From: Manihot esculenta
Lineage: Eukaryota; Streptophyta; Magnoliopsida; Malpighiales; Euphorbiaceae
Length of the DNA: 64,000 nucleotides
NCBI RefSeq assembly: GCF_001659605.2
Contig: NC_035170.2
Location: 14,208,567 to 14,272,566 of the forward strand
Direction: 5' to 3'
Each line of letters begins with the position of its first letter. The first letter of the stretch is position 1. Under the pieces are notes generated by a model. That model saw only the letters and a program-made list of their open reading frames with translations, did not search any database and was not told the DNA's origin. Below are positions 23,313 through 34,252 of this stretch, in pieces. The position numbers were made by a program, and so were the translations under genes.

Positions 23313-24188
23313 GATGCAACTACCAACTTAGAGACATGCAGAACTAGATTTACCAATCCTCATTTCTCAGCATCTTAAAATAGCAAGCAGATTTGAATTT
23401 GTGCATAAGTCTCTGCCTGAATGAATACTTATTTTTTATGTGAACCCAAATGCAGCCCATTCTATCCAAAAACACCTTTTGGTTCCTTTACTTTCTGCTA
23501 GGAAACCCACAGGGAAACAAAGACAATACATAAAAAACCTAACAAATAAATTTGATTGCACATATTTGTTACAGAAACTAAAAAGAGCAGTAGAAAAGAG
23601 AAAGGAAGAAGATAGAGAAAGAAGGGAAAAAAAAGAGAGAATAGTGGAACAGAATAGAGAAGAACAGAAGAGAGAATGTAACAGATTGTTATTGAAAACA
23701 CAGGTGCTTCCTCTTCCCTTCTATACAATCTAATCACCAATAACTGTCACACACACACACACAACTGAATTACAATAGATTCTCTAACTTTTCCCTCCAA
23801 ATCTAACAACTCACTGACCGACTTATTTTTCCCTCCATAACCTTATCAATCTTCTGCTTCTTAATAAGAGTCTAAGAGTCAACTTCTGCAGTATCTTCCA
23901 TCACTCTTTTCTTCCTCCACCTAGACGTCCTATACGTAACAATATTATCCATAATGATGAATAAGTTGAATTCATTATGGTCTTAATATATGACAATTTG
24001 CCTTATATGTGGACACTTGACAATTTGTTTAGAGCATGCTTTTTTTTTTGTGATTGCTCTCTGCCAATTCAATATGATTTTTCCAAATCTTCACAATGTT
24101 GAGACACATAAATAGTGGTGTAAGAACACAATCTCCCAAATACTACACTTTGGATTTGGAATGGCAATGCCACCTGCCCCTAGATGGT
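23313..24188. other. Unassigned DNA with a CA microsatellite
   Basis: A purine-rich (AG) tract lies at 23580-23690 and a short (CA)n run at 23748-23763. The long plus-strand ORF here is low-complexity Lys/Arg/Glu and is not supported as a gene. Confidence 0.5.
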
Positions 24189-24197
24189 AAAATAAAA

Positions 24198-24590
24198 GGG
24201 ATAATGCCAAACTTTGAACTTTTTACAATTGTACCATTAACTTTTTTTTTTTTTTTGATAAAAATACCTATACAAATAAATTGTTCCGTTCATATTCCTG
24301 TTAAAAATTTACGGAGAAATCCATTTTTAGTATAAAAACCCCCAAATTAAAAAAAAAAAAAACTCTAATTAGAGTAATATTTAAACTTAAAAAACAGATA
24401 TAGAGACAAAAGAAGTAAAGTGTAGTGCAAGTATTAGAAATGCAGATAGGTGAGACAACTCTATTTAGGGTTTTTATTTGTTAGACAATTATAAAAAAGT
24501 CATTAGTATAAGGTATTTTTATCAAAGAAAAATGTTAAGGGTACAATTGTTAAAAAGTGCAAAGTTCGGGATTTTTTTAGACATTTCCCC
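24198..24590. mobile_element. MITE with long terminal inverted repeats and 9-bp target duplication (Mutator type)
   Basis: The ends are about 75-85 bp inverted repeats. The left arm contains ACAATTGTACCATTAACTTT and GATAAAAATACCT; the right arm contains their reverse complements (24505-24590). A 9-bp direct repeat AAAATAAAA flanks it at 24189-24197 and 24591-24599, which is the duplication size expected for Mutator-like elements. The 393-bp element has no ORF. Confidence 0.85.
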
Positions 24591-24599
24591 AAAATAAAA

Positions 24600-25501
24600 T
24601 CCTATTGGAACCATATTCAAAAGACCATATCCACAAATCCAATCATATTCCATCAACAGAAAAGGTTATTTACTAAAACTAAGGTGGAAACAGCAGTATC
24701 ATGAACGCCTGACTTTCATAACTTCCACAATGAAAGGAAAAGGAAAAAAGATTGCAAGAAAACATAAACCATGAACAATCATAACCCAGATAATAAAGAT
24801 ACATCGTCAAATCAAACAAAGCTAGAATTGATCAATTGAATGTTCATAAAACAGAATTCCCAGACAAATAAAGTTTTGCAATTTTCGTAATTCTCTTATG
24901 AAAAACTCAACTTCATTTGGATAGATGTGTAACATGATATTTAATTCAAATAACTCATCATGTGAAATTCACAGATATTCAAATGACGCCTAAAGACATT
25001 TCTGTAGTGTGATCTTAATGCAAGAGTTAATAACTCAATATTGGCAGCTAAAGCAAAATACCAGCTCTCCAGACTCCAGTCTTTAGCCAAGCTCAAGAAC
25101 AAAAGGAAGCTACTGCAACCACAGTTATTAATTTCAATATCTCACTTAAAACAAAACCCATTAGACAATTTCATTGATCATACAAGATAACGCCAACAGA
25201 TTTGAAGAAAAAAAAGAAGAAGAAAGAAACAGAATTGGGAAGAGGCAGGTGCAGAAGATAAGAAAAACAGGAGAAAAAAAAAATCATAAATCGTAAGAAC
25301 GCAAGAACTATCAAACAATTGTTGTACAAAGCCAAAAGAAATAATGTATATTACTAAAACTAACCGAGATTTTAGAAGAACAGAGCGGAAAAAGATGATA
25401 GTTCCAACCGAAAAGAGGACGATATATAGAAAGAGCACAGTGATCGAGGTCTCCCAGCTTCATCAAGAAGGCTAATGGGGGGTGAGAGGGTCACGTAAAG
25501 C
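24600..25501. other. Intergenic DNA upstream of the LYR gene
   Basis: This is AT-rich DNA. An open frame on the minus strand (25438-25178) is hydrophobic and low complexity, with no recognisable family. I do not call a gene here. Confidence 0.5.
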
Positions 25502-25855
25502 CAATGGCCCCACCAGGAAAGTGCTCTGAAATTGTCCGAGAATCCTAATGGTTACCACTTACGAGTCCATGAAGAAGAAGCCCAGGAGTGCCCATCTCTT
25601 TGACGAGCTGAGCAGTGAGCCAAGTGTGTTACTTGGGTCATTCAGCCCATGACCGTGTTTGTGGGCCAAGAACATTTTCAATGGCCCCACCAGGAAAGTG
25701 CTCTGAAATTGTCCGAGAATCCTAATGGTTACCACTTACGAGTCCATGAAGAAGAAGCCCAGGAGTGCCCATCTCTTTTACGAGCTGAGCAGTGAGCCAA
25801 GTGTGTTACTTGGGTCATTTAGCCCATGACCGTGTTTGTGGGCCAAGAACATTTT
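25502..25855 (+). repeat. 177-bp tandem duplication in the promoter of the LYR gene
   Basis: Two direct copies (25502-25678 and 25679-25855) differ at only two positions that I could see. Each holds AGCCCA and TGGGCC motifs, so the motif pair is doubled. It lies 70-425 bp upstream of the LYR start codon. Confidence 0.9.
25821..25844 (+). promoter_or_regulatory. Site II-type motif pair (AGCCCA / TGGGCC)
   Basis: AGCCCA at 25821-25826 (TGGGCT on the other strand) and TGGGCC at 25839-25844 lie about 85-105 bp before the ATG. TGGGCY 'site II' motifs, bound by TCP factors, are common in plant nuclear genes for mitochondrial proteins. A second pair is at 25644-25649 and 25662-25667. Confidence 0.6.
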
Positions 25856-25926
25856 CAAGGGCAATAGCTTCCACAATTGGCTGAACGGTAAATGCTTCGT
25901 TCTTGGTTTGGTCCTTGCAGAGAGAC

Positions 25927-26256
25927 ATGCAGAAAGCGTTGAGAGTGTACGGCGAGGTTCTGAGGTTAGTAAGGCGTCTACCGGTGGACACGAGGCCTTA
26001 TTATGCTAAATATGTGCGCGAAAACTTCGTTAACTACAGAGAGGTCGACGTTAACGACACGACTTCCCTCGACGAGCTCTTTCGCCGAGCCTATAATCAC
26101 TCCCTCTGGGTCCTCAATAAGGTCTTTTTCGATTATTTCTGATATATTTGTTTTATGAATCTTTTTCGGATGATTTGAATTTTTTTTTTCTGGTATGTGC
26201 AGTATTTGGTTGATCAATCGGCCGCTAATAAGCTGAAGGAGATTTGTTGCGGTTGA
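25927..26256 (+). CDS. LYR motif-containing protein (At3g19508-like), two exons
   Basis: Exon 1 is 25927-26121 (65 codons). The intron 26122-26202 has GT...GTGCAG ends. Exon 2 is 26203-26256 and ends in TGA, giving 82 residues, about the usual length for this small family. The N-terminus MQKALRVYGEVLRLVRRLP holds the LYR-type pattern (L-x-x-x-R-x-x) of Complex1_LYR proteins. RPYYAKYVRENFVNYREVD and the C-terminal YLVDQSAANKLKEICCG follow the plant At3g19508 protein as I remember it. Family knowledge: LYR proteins act in mitochondria, binding acyl carrier protein and assisting iron-sulphur or respiratory complex assembly; the role of this member is not defined. ATG 25927 is the only in-frame ATG at the start, as the upstream frame has none. 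The frame is intact and looks functional. Confidence 0.9.
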
Positions 26257-28179
26257 CAAAGCAAAACAAGAAAAGACAGCGTCTGCAACCCAGGTGCTCG
26301 TTGTTATGCCCAAATGGGGTAGCCTCCATTTGCTTTCTTCTGCCTTCCAAATTTGAGATATTACAGTTTCTCTCTTTCCGACCTTTTGGTTTTCTGCAAA
26401 AACATGAGTTAATCAAACGTTTAGAAATTTTAATTTCGACATGGGTTACGATTAGTTGATCATTGTAGAGTAATTGCAGTTTCTTGTTTTGAACTAGTTT
26501 AGTCTCGCTGGTTCGTTTTGGTACTGTGAGTTTGAACCTCTGAGAATCTTTCATTTCTCAATTACTGGTGAATTGGAACAATTTATGAACAGCATTATAT
26601 GGATGTTGCTAGTTTTTAAAACGCATTGTTCACTTCATTTGAGTGTAGCAGATGTTAAATAAAGTTCATGTTTCAGAATCTCTTCCAGTCAAGCTTATTT
26701 TAGATTAGTATGGCAGAGGCAGAGCATGTATATTTGACAAACTTGTTATGGCTCAGTTTGGATACGTATTTCAAATGATTGTGAATTGGATTTAGACAAG
26801 GTGTATTGAAATATTTGATAAATTTAGAATGGCATAATACATATTTATATCCCTGAATTTTATCAAAAAATCCTGGGCACCTCAACTTTTAAAGTAGAAT
26901 TAAGATGATCTTGTAATCAAAATTAGTAGTCAGCATGAATCTTCTATAGCATTCTTAGACTAATTTGAATTCATAGGAGAATATTCTTTGACTGTAAGCA
27001 ATATGGAGTGAATTTCAATTTGAAAATTTGGATGTTGCATATGATTATTATTATTAGACTATTGATTGTTAGTGGGCGAACCTAAGCGAAATTTGAGTTT
27101 TATAGATATATGTCAATGCGTTTATAGTCTACACTATCATGTACTAGGATAGCAAGGTGATTTTAGTGATACTTTGAATAGTTTAGGTGTGTCATTCAGT
27201 ACGTTTTTAAAATTCAAGGTGACACAAAGATTTTCTGATGAAATTCAGGAGTAGAAATAATGTTTGTGGCCAATTTGGAATGTGAGATCAATTTCTTTCT
27301 TTACTGAGTTTTGGACCTGATGTGGAAGTGAGATGCATGGCTGCCAGTTTCTTGCTCTGGTTCTAAAGAATCACTTCTACTTAAACTACTGGTCATATAA
27401 TCACTAAGGCCTTCTATCTTCATATTCTTATTAGAGCCTACTAAATGCTCTATTAGCATAGATGTTTTATTTTCCTTATTCTTTTTGCTTTTCTTTGCTG
27501 ATTTTGGGCCTGCCTTTTGTTATATGCATTACATTAGCATCTTATGATTGATGCTATTTTAGCCTTTGTTTGGTTCCTTGTGCAATGGAATTGAAAAAGA
27601 AAAAGAAAAAGAAAAAGGAAAAGAAAAGAAGTTTATTTTCCATTATATTGTTTGGTTACCGTACGGTACGTGAGGAAGTGCATAGAAAAGAAAAGAAAAG
27701 AAAAGAAAAGAAAAGAAATATACTGTTATATACTTACCATGTGGCTTTTGCTTTTTTTATGTATGTCAAGGATATGTTTGTAACCTCAACCTCCATAATT
27801 TGTTTTTACGTTCTCAATTTCCATCCTTTCCATACTAAGTTGGTGAGAATTTTTTTGGGATTTAATTGAGAAATTTAATTTCCATTATTTCTTCAATTGC
27901 TGTCCCTATCTGTGGAATCCTCTGATCAAAACAAAGAAGTGGCAAATGGAGAACGCATGGCCCTAAATGAAAAACATCAAAACGGTGCATATAATAATCG
28001 AGAAACACAGAGTAAAAACGACATCGCATGGTTAAAGGAAAGAGTGCCAGCTGCAAGATCCGCTAAATTTAACATCTGTATTCGGGCTTTTTGACTGTTT
28101 TTTAAAAAATTAATTCTTAAACCTTACTTTTATTTTCAGATCGAAGTAAATTTTGAATTCTAAATGCACTTTTTTAAAA
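26257..28179. other. 3' flank of the LYR gene; microsatellites
   Basis: It contains the 3' UTR and intergenic DNA. (GAAAAA)n-like and (AAAAG)n microsatellites lie at 27592-27630 and 27684-27718. A segment at 27007-27104 recurs in diverged form at 28569-28664 inside the foldback element. No further gene was recognised. Confidence 0.55.
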
Positions 28180-28346
28180 TTAGGTAAAGCTTACGGTGCG
28201 ATAGAATTTTTAAAAAATAAATATCGTAATTATAAATATGATATTAAAAATAAAAAATAAAAATAATATTTTATTACATTTATAAAAATAAAAAAAATTA
28301 AAAAATTAAAATTAATACCTTATTGCACTTTATAAATTCGGTAAGG

Positions 28347-28382
<36 letters not shown>

Positions 28383-29669
28383 TTAATTTATATTATAATT
28401 TTTAAAATTTAATAAAATTTACAATTTAATTTTAAACTTTTTAAATGATAAATAATTTAATTTTTAAGTTTTTATTTTATTAGTAAAATATTTATTTTCT
28501 TAAATTTACTGTTGTTAACTTTTCAGACATTTTATAACAGTTTTATATTAAATGAAATTTGAATATCTAGTGAATTTCAATCTGAAAATTTGAATGTTGT
28601 ATATTATTATTATTATTTGATTATTAATTGTTAATGGGGAAATTGAGCGAAATTTCATTTTATAATTTTTTCAAATAATTATAATTTAATTATAATTTTT
28701 AAATTTTTATTTTATTAGTAAAATATTTATTCTCAAATAATTATTTTTTCAAATAATTATTATTCACATAAAATATTTTATTTTGTTAGTAAAGTATTTT
28801 TAAATATTTATTTTTTCAAATAATTGTAATTTAATTATAATTTAAATTTCATCTTATAATTTTTTCAAATAATTATAATTTTTAAATTTTTATTTTATTA
28901 ATAAAATATTAATTCATAAAAAAATAAATACGTCCTGAACTCTTTCAATATATATCTAAGACATTTTATAGCAGTTTTATATTAAATATTTTTTCCATTA
29001 CATAAATTCTTAAATTTTTAAATCTTCAATTTTTAATTTTTTAAAATATATTATAATCAGAGTATAAAATAAAAAAATAAAATACAAACACTTTAAAATG
29101 ATTTATATTAATATAATAGAAAAACATATTTAATATAATACTACTATAAAATATGAAATAATTTAATTCCTAAAATTTTATTTTGTTAATAGAATAATTA
29201 TTTAATTAAAATTTATTGTTGAACTATAACAAAATAATTTAGTTCTTATTTTAATAAAAATTATATAAATTTTATAAAAGTAATATATTACTTTAACATA
29301 ATAAAAAATATTTAATATAAAATTACATTAAAATATTTTAATATAAATTAAAAATTAATAAATTTAAACGTTAACGATTCATGTCATATAATAGTTTTAT
29401 CTTTAATATAAAACTAATATAGATATTTAATATAAATTTAAAATTAAAAATTTAAAAATTTAAAGATTTATATAATAAAAAATGTTTAATATAAAATTAC
29501 TATAAAATATCTTAATGTATGTTGAAAGAGTTTATAATTTATTTATTTTTTTATGAATAACAGTAAATTTAAAAGAATAAATATTTTATTAATAAAAAAA
29601 TTTAAAAATTAAATTATTTATTATTTAAAAATTTAAATTAAATCGTAAATTTTATTAAATTTTAAAGAT

Positions 29670-29701
<32 letters not shown>

Positions 29702-29832
29702 CCTTACCGCACTTTAAGGTATTAATTTTAATTATTTTTTAAACTTTTTTATTTTTTTAGTATCGCGTTTATTTTTTATTATTATTATTTTTTTTTTAAA
29801 TTCTACCACATTTGAAATGCGAAAGTCTCTAA
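28180..29832. mobile_element. Foldback-type element with arms of 350-400 bp (about 1.65 kb)
   Basis: The left arm (about 28180-28560) and right arm (about 29480-29832) are imperfect reverse complements. Matching landmarks include TACCTTATTGCACTTTA against the reverse of ACCGCACTTTAAGGTA, the (AT)n runs at 28353-28378 and 29670-29695, and AAATTTACTGTTGTTAAC against its diverged partner near 29560. The centre is AT-rich with repeated TTTTTTCAAATAATTATAATTT words (28660-28880). There is no ORF. The target duplication is unclear. Confidence 0.7.
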
Positions 29833-30137
29833 ATTTATCATGAGAAATAATTTTTTCAGATTAGGGCTTACTAATTATTTAAAAAAAATTATTAAGCAAA
29901 AAACCCTTTATTCATCTAGAATCACCTGAAGCAAATATCCAAAAAGTTCATACTCTTTTATAAATTTTACATTGGTTTAAAATAGCGTAATATGCCTCTT
30001 ATAAGAGTTTTTTGTCACTCTTACCTCTTTAAACTAGTTTTTGATATAAATTAGATCTGATTCAAATTTAATATGGTAGCAGAGCAGTGAACTTATATTT
30101 TTTTCTTCTTTTAACCCAAATAACATATCCACTCAAA
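29833..30137 (+). other. Copia leader with degenerate primer site
   Basis: TGGTAGCAGAGC at 30074-30085 resembles the TGGTATCAGAGC primer site and sits 50 bp before a dead copia gag. The sequence before it may be an LTR end, but no LTR start could be identified. Confidence 0.4.
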
Positions 30138-31060
30138 ATGACAATATTATTGAATCATCCACTATCAAAACCGAATATACTGATAAGCAGATTTGAGGAT
30201 GCTCTCAATTTGCAACAATCTGATAACCCAGGCATGGTTCTGGTCATTTTGTGAATCAAATTATTTAACCTGGAGTAGGGCCATAGTTATAGCTTTAAAA
30301 GCAAAATAAGATAAATTGAAATTTATCAATGGTAATTGCAGCATACTTGATGTAGACACTGCACCATATGAGAAGTGACTCAAGACTAATAGCATGGTCA
30401 CTTCATTGATCCTAAATTCATTATCCAAACAGTTTGCTTAAGCTTTTCTGTATGCCACCTCGACAAGGAAACTGTAGGAGGAAATCTGACAGGCATATAA
30501 AAAGCAACAGACCTTTGCTCTACCAACTAAAAAGGAAAATAAAGTTCGTTCTCTCAGTCTACTATGTCTGTAATAGTTTAATTTACAAAATTGAAAAAAT
30601 TGCTAAATGAATTATCTAGTATAAACCTTTGCCTCAATGCAATTGTGGGGTTGCTAAAACTATGGTTAAATTTGATGGTGGAGATAAACTAATTCAGTTT
30701 TTAATGGGCTTAATGAGAATTATGACAATGTCAACAACCATATTTTACTGCTGGATCCACTTCCTAGCATTAACAAAACTTATTCCATGGTTTTGAGGGT
30801 TAAAAAACATAAAGAAATTCACGGTCCAACTACTGATGTTTTTAATGTATCTATGGCAATGACTTAGAAGCATTATACTAAAACTGGAACTAGTAAAGCA
30901 ACTTTTAAAAGGAAGTATGCAACAAAGAAGGACAACAAATTTTGCATATATTGTAATGCAGATGGCCATGCAAGAGAAACATGCTTTAAAATACATGGTT
31001 ATCTAGATTGGTTTGGTGACTATAAGCAAAAGAAGCAACATATCAAGGCTAAGAATATAG
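30138..31060 (+). pseudogene. Ty1/copia gag pseudogene
   Basis: From ATG 30138 the sequence reads, across several frames and stops, as a plant copia gag. Recognisable pieces are KLKFINGNCSI, TNSMVTSLILNSLSKQF, a segment with LWDELSSI-like residues, and FLMGLNENYDNV near 30700. It ends with a CCHC knuckle CIYCNADGHARETC at 30943-30984, followed by FKIHGYLDWFGDYK. The order matches the UBN2-type gag of plant copia elements. It is cut at 31060 by a family A LTR fragment; no protease or RT follows. Confidence 0.8.
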
Positions 31061-31146
31061 TGACGCGGAACCCTATGGCACAAGTCTCAAACCCACACGC
31101 ACAAGTAGATATGGAATCCAAAGATTTGATAAACTCACCTCCTATG
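31061..31146 (-). repeat. 86-bp family A LTR end fragment
   Basis: This is the last 86 bp of an A LTR (U5 end, minus orientation), cut at CCTCCTATG and abutting a complete LTR that starts with the same end sequence. A fragment of identical length and limits lies at 60911-60996. Confidence 0.85.
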
Positions 31147-32079
31147 TGACGCGGAACCCTATGGCACAAGCCTCAAACCCACACGCACAAGTAGATATGG
31201 AATCCAAAGATTTGATAAACCCACCTCCTATGGCACCCCAAACTTAGAGAAGCTGAAACACCAATGATCGAAGGATTTAGATGAAAATCTGATAAACGCC
31301 ACAACAAATAGTTGATAAGTAAGCCAAGATTCCTGGTGCAATTGATGAGCAAATCCTCACTCTCACTCAAAGCAATACACGCCAAAGGCATGAGAAGAAT
31401 TCTGAAATTTTGATTAAAAGCTGCCTCTTATAATTGTTTCTTATCCTTATATAGTAAGGAGAAAAACAAATAAAACCCTAAGACACTATTCTTGAACCTG
31501 ACTTAAACACATAAGGCCCAAGCCCAATCACACACTAAAATAACAAATAAGTATTAAAACATAAGCCCAAAGCATGGCCCAACACTCTAAAACTTAAAAG
31601 ATAAAAATAAAACCCTAATACACTTTCTTGGACCTGACTTAAACACATAAGGCCCAAGCCCAATCACACACTAAAATAACACATAAGTATTAAAACATAA
31701 ACCCAAAGTATGGCCCAACACTCTAAAACTTAAAAGATAAAGTATGGACAGAATACAAGCCCAAACAAAACTAAAATAAAACAAGTGTTAAATAATAAAA
31801 ATATAGCAAGCCCATCATAACAAAGCTGAATCTTCACAAAAGTCTTACTTGATCTTCACTTTAGGCTTTCCTTTGTGTAGTTTTAGCTCATAGGTTTGAT
31901 TAGGCTCCCTAAGCCTATGATTGCAAGTATTGCACCAAATCTGTCCCATATGAGTTGAAGCGCACCCCAAATATATATGGATCATATGAATATGATTTTG
32001 AACTCCTTTTAGATCCATTTGAATGACATAAGTTTGCTCCACACCATTGTTAGAAATTTGCCCTATTGGATCCGTATCA
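31147..32079 (-). repeat. Family A 3' LTR with 135-bp internal duplication (933 bp)
   Basis: Ends as in other A LTRs. A stretch of about 135 bp (31471-31605) is repeated directly at 31606-31741, which explains the extra length. The LTR-encoded tail ORF (stop at 31845) is intact. Confidence 0.88.
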
Positions 32080-32659
32080 TTCTCTCCTTCTTTAGAAAAG
32101 ATTCGTCCTCGAATCTTGCTGATATTTATGTCAAAAAGGGAAGCTTTAGGAACCCATGTATCTTCAATGACCTCCTTTTGAATAGGGTCTTTAATGGCTT
32201 AGGGTCTTTAATAGAAGCCAAGCCCAATTTTTCCACCATATACACACTAGCCACATTTGTGCAACTACCTCCATCAATAATGAGAGTACACACTTTCCCA
32301 TTAACCAAACACCTAGTGTGAAATATGTTTTCCCGTTGTTCTAGGCTTTCTTCCTTAACCTGCATATTCAGAGCACGCCTAGCAACAAGCATCTCACAAT
32401 GTGCAGCAAGCAACACATTATTAACCAACACATCCGAATCATCACAGTCATTATTGCAATTAGGAGTTTTTTGAGGTATTGTTGTAGAAGTGGAAGCTTA
32501 TGAGACATTCAAACTCTCCATAGTTTCAGTCAACCTCTCAAGAGTCTTATTGAGCCTTTGTAATTCACCACTGACCGACTTCTTAAAGAGCTTATAATCG
32601 TTACCCATATTCGATTCACTTCCATCAGTACGATCCACCACATTCTTGTCTTTACTCAT
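32080..32659 (-). pseudogene. Family A short gag start plus protease, with internal deletion
   Basis: ATG 32657-32659 opens MSKDKNVVD, then FKKSVSGELQRL and a Leu-heptad-like segment of about 52 residues, ending at a TAA (about 32499). The frame continues in an acidic stretch (NNDCDDSDV) and the protease ([24 protein letters not shown]). There is no capsid domain or zinc knuckle between the gag start and the protease. The protease is cut after KDPKP and joined, with a 12-nt duplicated filler (ATTAAAGACCCT), to the segment just before the polypurine tract. Confidence 0.8.
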
Positions 32660-33583
32660 CCTACCTTAAATCAACAAATAACAAAAAGAACTAGCAAATA
32701 TTGTGTTAAAAAAAAGTACTCAAGTGTTTGCACTCTTACCATTCTTTTGCTGATTCTTCAATTGCACTTCAGAAACTAAGGTCAACCAACCAACCACAAT
32801 GTGCGTTTAATGAAACAAAGAAGAAAACCTAAAGAAAGAAGAAAGCGCGCAAAAAACTAGAAAGAAGATACTGACAATTTGGAAAGTAAGACACAAACTA
32901 TGCTTTGTGCTACTTGAAAAATATCATCTAGAGTATAGACCCAAACAAACAATACTCCAGCAATGTCAAGGAAGCAAAAGCAAGTTTAAACCAAAAAAGA
33001 AACTTAGAATTCAAATAAAAAAACGAACCTGAATAAAAGTTTGAATTTAATTCACTTCAAAGCAAATTAAATATGGATCTATATAAATCTACCCAAAAAG
33101 GAAAGTATCAAAACCCCACAAATAGAATCAGAAAGAAAAATGTAAATTTCACTCAAATCAGAAACATTGACGAAAATTCTGGTTTTAAAAGGAGGATTTG
33201 ACATCAAATCGATTTAGATGCAGTTGCCTTAAATGTGCACCTTAAGGAATAGGCAGATTTCTTTTGTCTCCTAATATGAATTCAACCCAATTCAAAATTT
33301 AAACTTGATTCCCATAAACTACAGCAATCAATTGAGATAGGTAAGGAAATATAGATGAAAAAGGAAGCATATCACAATTTCGGCCAGATCAAGATAAATA
33401 TGGCAAAGGCAGTTTTTTTTTTTTTGGATTTCAAATTTTTCTTCCAAAAGAGATTATGTGATAATTTATCAAGAAAATGCAGCAATGAATACGCAAGCTT
33501 TCACTGAAATCAACAAGGAAGAAAAAGAAAAACTAAAAAAAAAACTCTAGATCCTGAGATAAATAAGAATTTACCTCATTTTG

Positions 33584-33597
33584 ACTTTGATATCAAC
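33584..33597 (-). other. Degenerate family A primer binding site
   Basis: On the minus strand it reads TTGATATCAAAGTCA where intact copies have TTGGTATCAGAGCCA. All three differences are transitions. Confidence 0.7.
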
Positions 33598-33733
33598 TGA
33601 CGCGGAACCCTATGACACAAGTCTCAAACCCACACGCACAAGTAGATATGAAATCCAAATATTTGATAAACTCACCTCCTATGGCACCCTAAACTTGGAG
33701 AAACTGAAACACCAATTATCGAAAGATTTAGAT
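33598..33733 (-). repeat. Truncated family A 5' LTR
   Basis: Only the U5 end, 136 bp, remains before a break into AT-rich sequence. Confidence 0.85.
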
Positions 33734-34252
33734 TCTTTTATTTTATTAATTAAAATATAATAATTAATAATTAATTAAAAAATAAAATAATAATTAATAT
33801 AATAAATATATTACAATCGAAGATTAAAAAAAAAGTGTTAAATTGTCACCTGATTGTTATTAGCATTTATCATACTAAAAATATCCGAAGTCGCAAGTGT
33901 GGTCCGTAATACATTGGAAGAGCCGAATTCTTGAGTAGGTGATGGTGGTGACTCATGAGCTGTGACTGAACTCGTCACTGGTTTTTAAGCTAACCAAGGT
34001 CCAAAACAAATCAGGAAGCAAAGCTAAGAAACCAAACTGCCCTTCTCCCCAACCAATTTGCTTTGGACGACTCAACCACGGTTTTCTCGGGCCAGGTGGC
34101 TTTGACTGAAAACACCCCAATTACCAAAGCCAAATTCTTGAAAAACAACCCCCCCACTTCCCCATTTTCTCCATTCCTCCAACGCCTGCTGCTGCTGCTC
34201 TCTCCTCCTCCTCCACCGCCACAAACCTCTTCAAGAATTACAGAAACACCGC
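33734..34252 (+). other. Upstream region and probable 5' UTR of the bHLH gene
   Basis: AT-rich DNA to about 33850, then a mixed region with GACTCATGAGCTGTGACTG near 33950. A C-rich, CT-repeat leader lies at 34130-34230, typical of a plant 5' UTR. No upstream ATG ORF overlaps the start codon. Confidence 0.5.

Larger units (their letters stand above)
31147..33733 (-). mobile_element. Family A element, deleted and with truncated 5' LTR
   Basis: On the minus strand: partial 5' LTR (33598-33733), degenerate primer site, leader, short gag start, protease, large internal deletion, polypurine tract and 3' LTR (31147-32079). The 5' LTR breaks off at 33733 into AT-rich DNA. No target duplication is present. 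Confidence 0.85.

Noticed and set aside
23440..23733. Plus-strand ORF rich in Lys, Arg and Glu
   Set aside because: It translates an AG-repeat tract; composition alone explains the open frame.
25178..25438. Minus-strand ORF of 86 codons upstream of the LYR gene
   Set aside because: Hydrophobic low-complexity translation of a purine-rich tract, with no recognisable family or splice context.
27592..27718. A-rich (AAAAG)n runs as a retrogene tail
   Set aside because: Simple microsatellites with no upstream coding copy and no flanking duplication.
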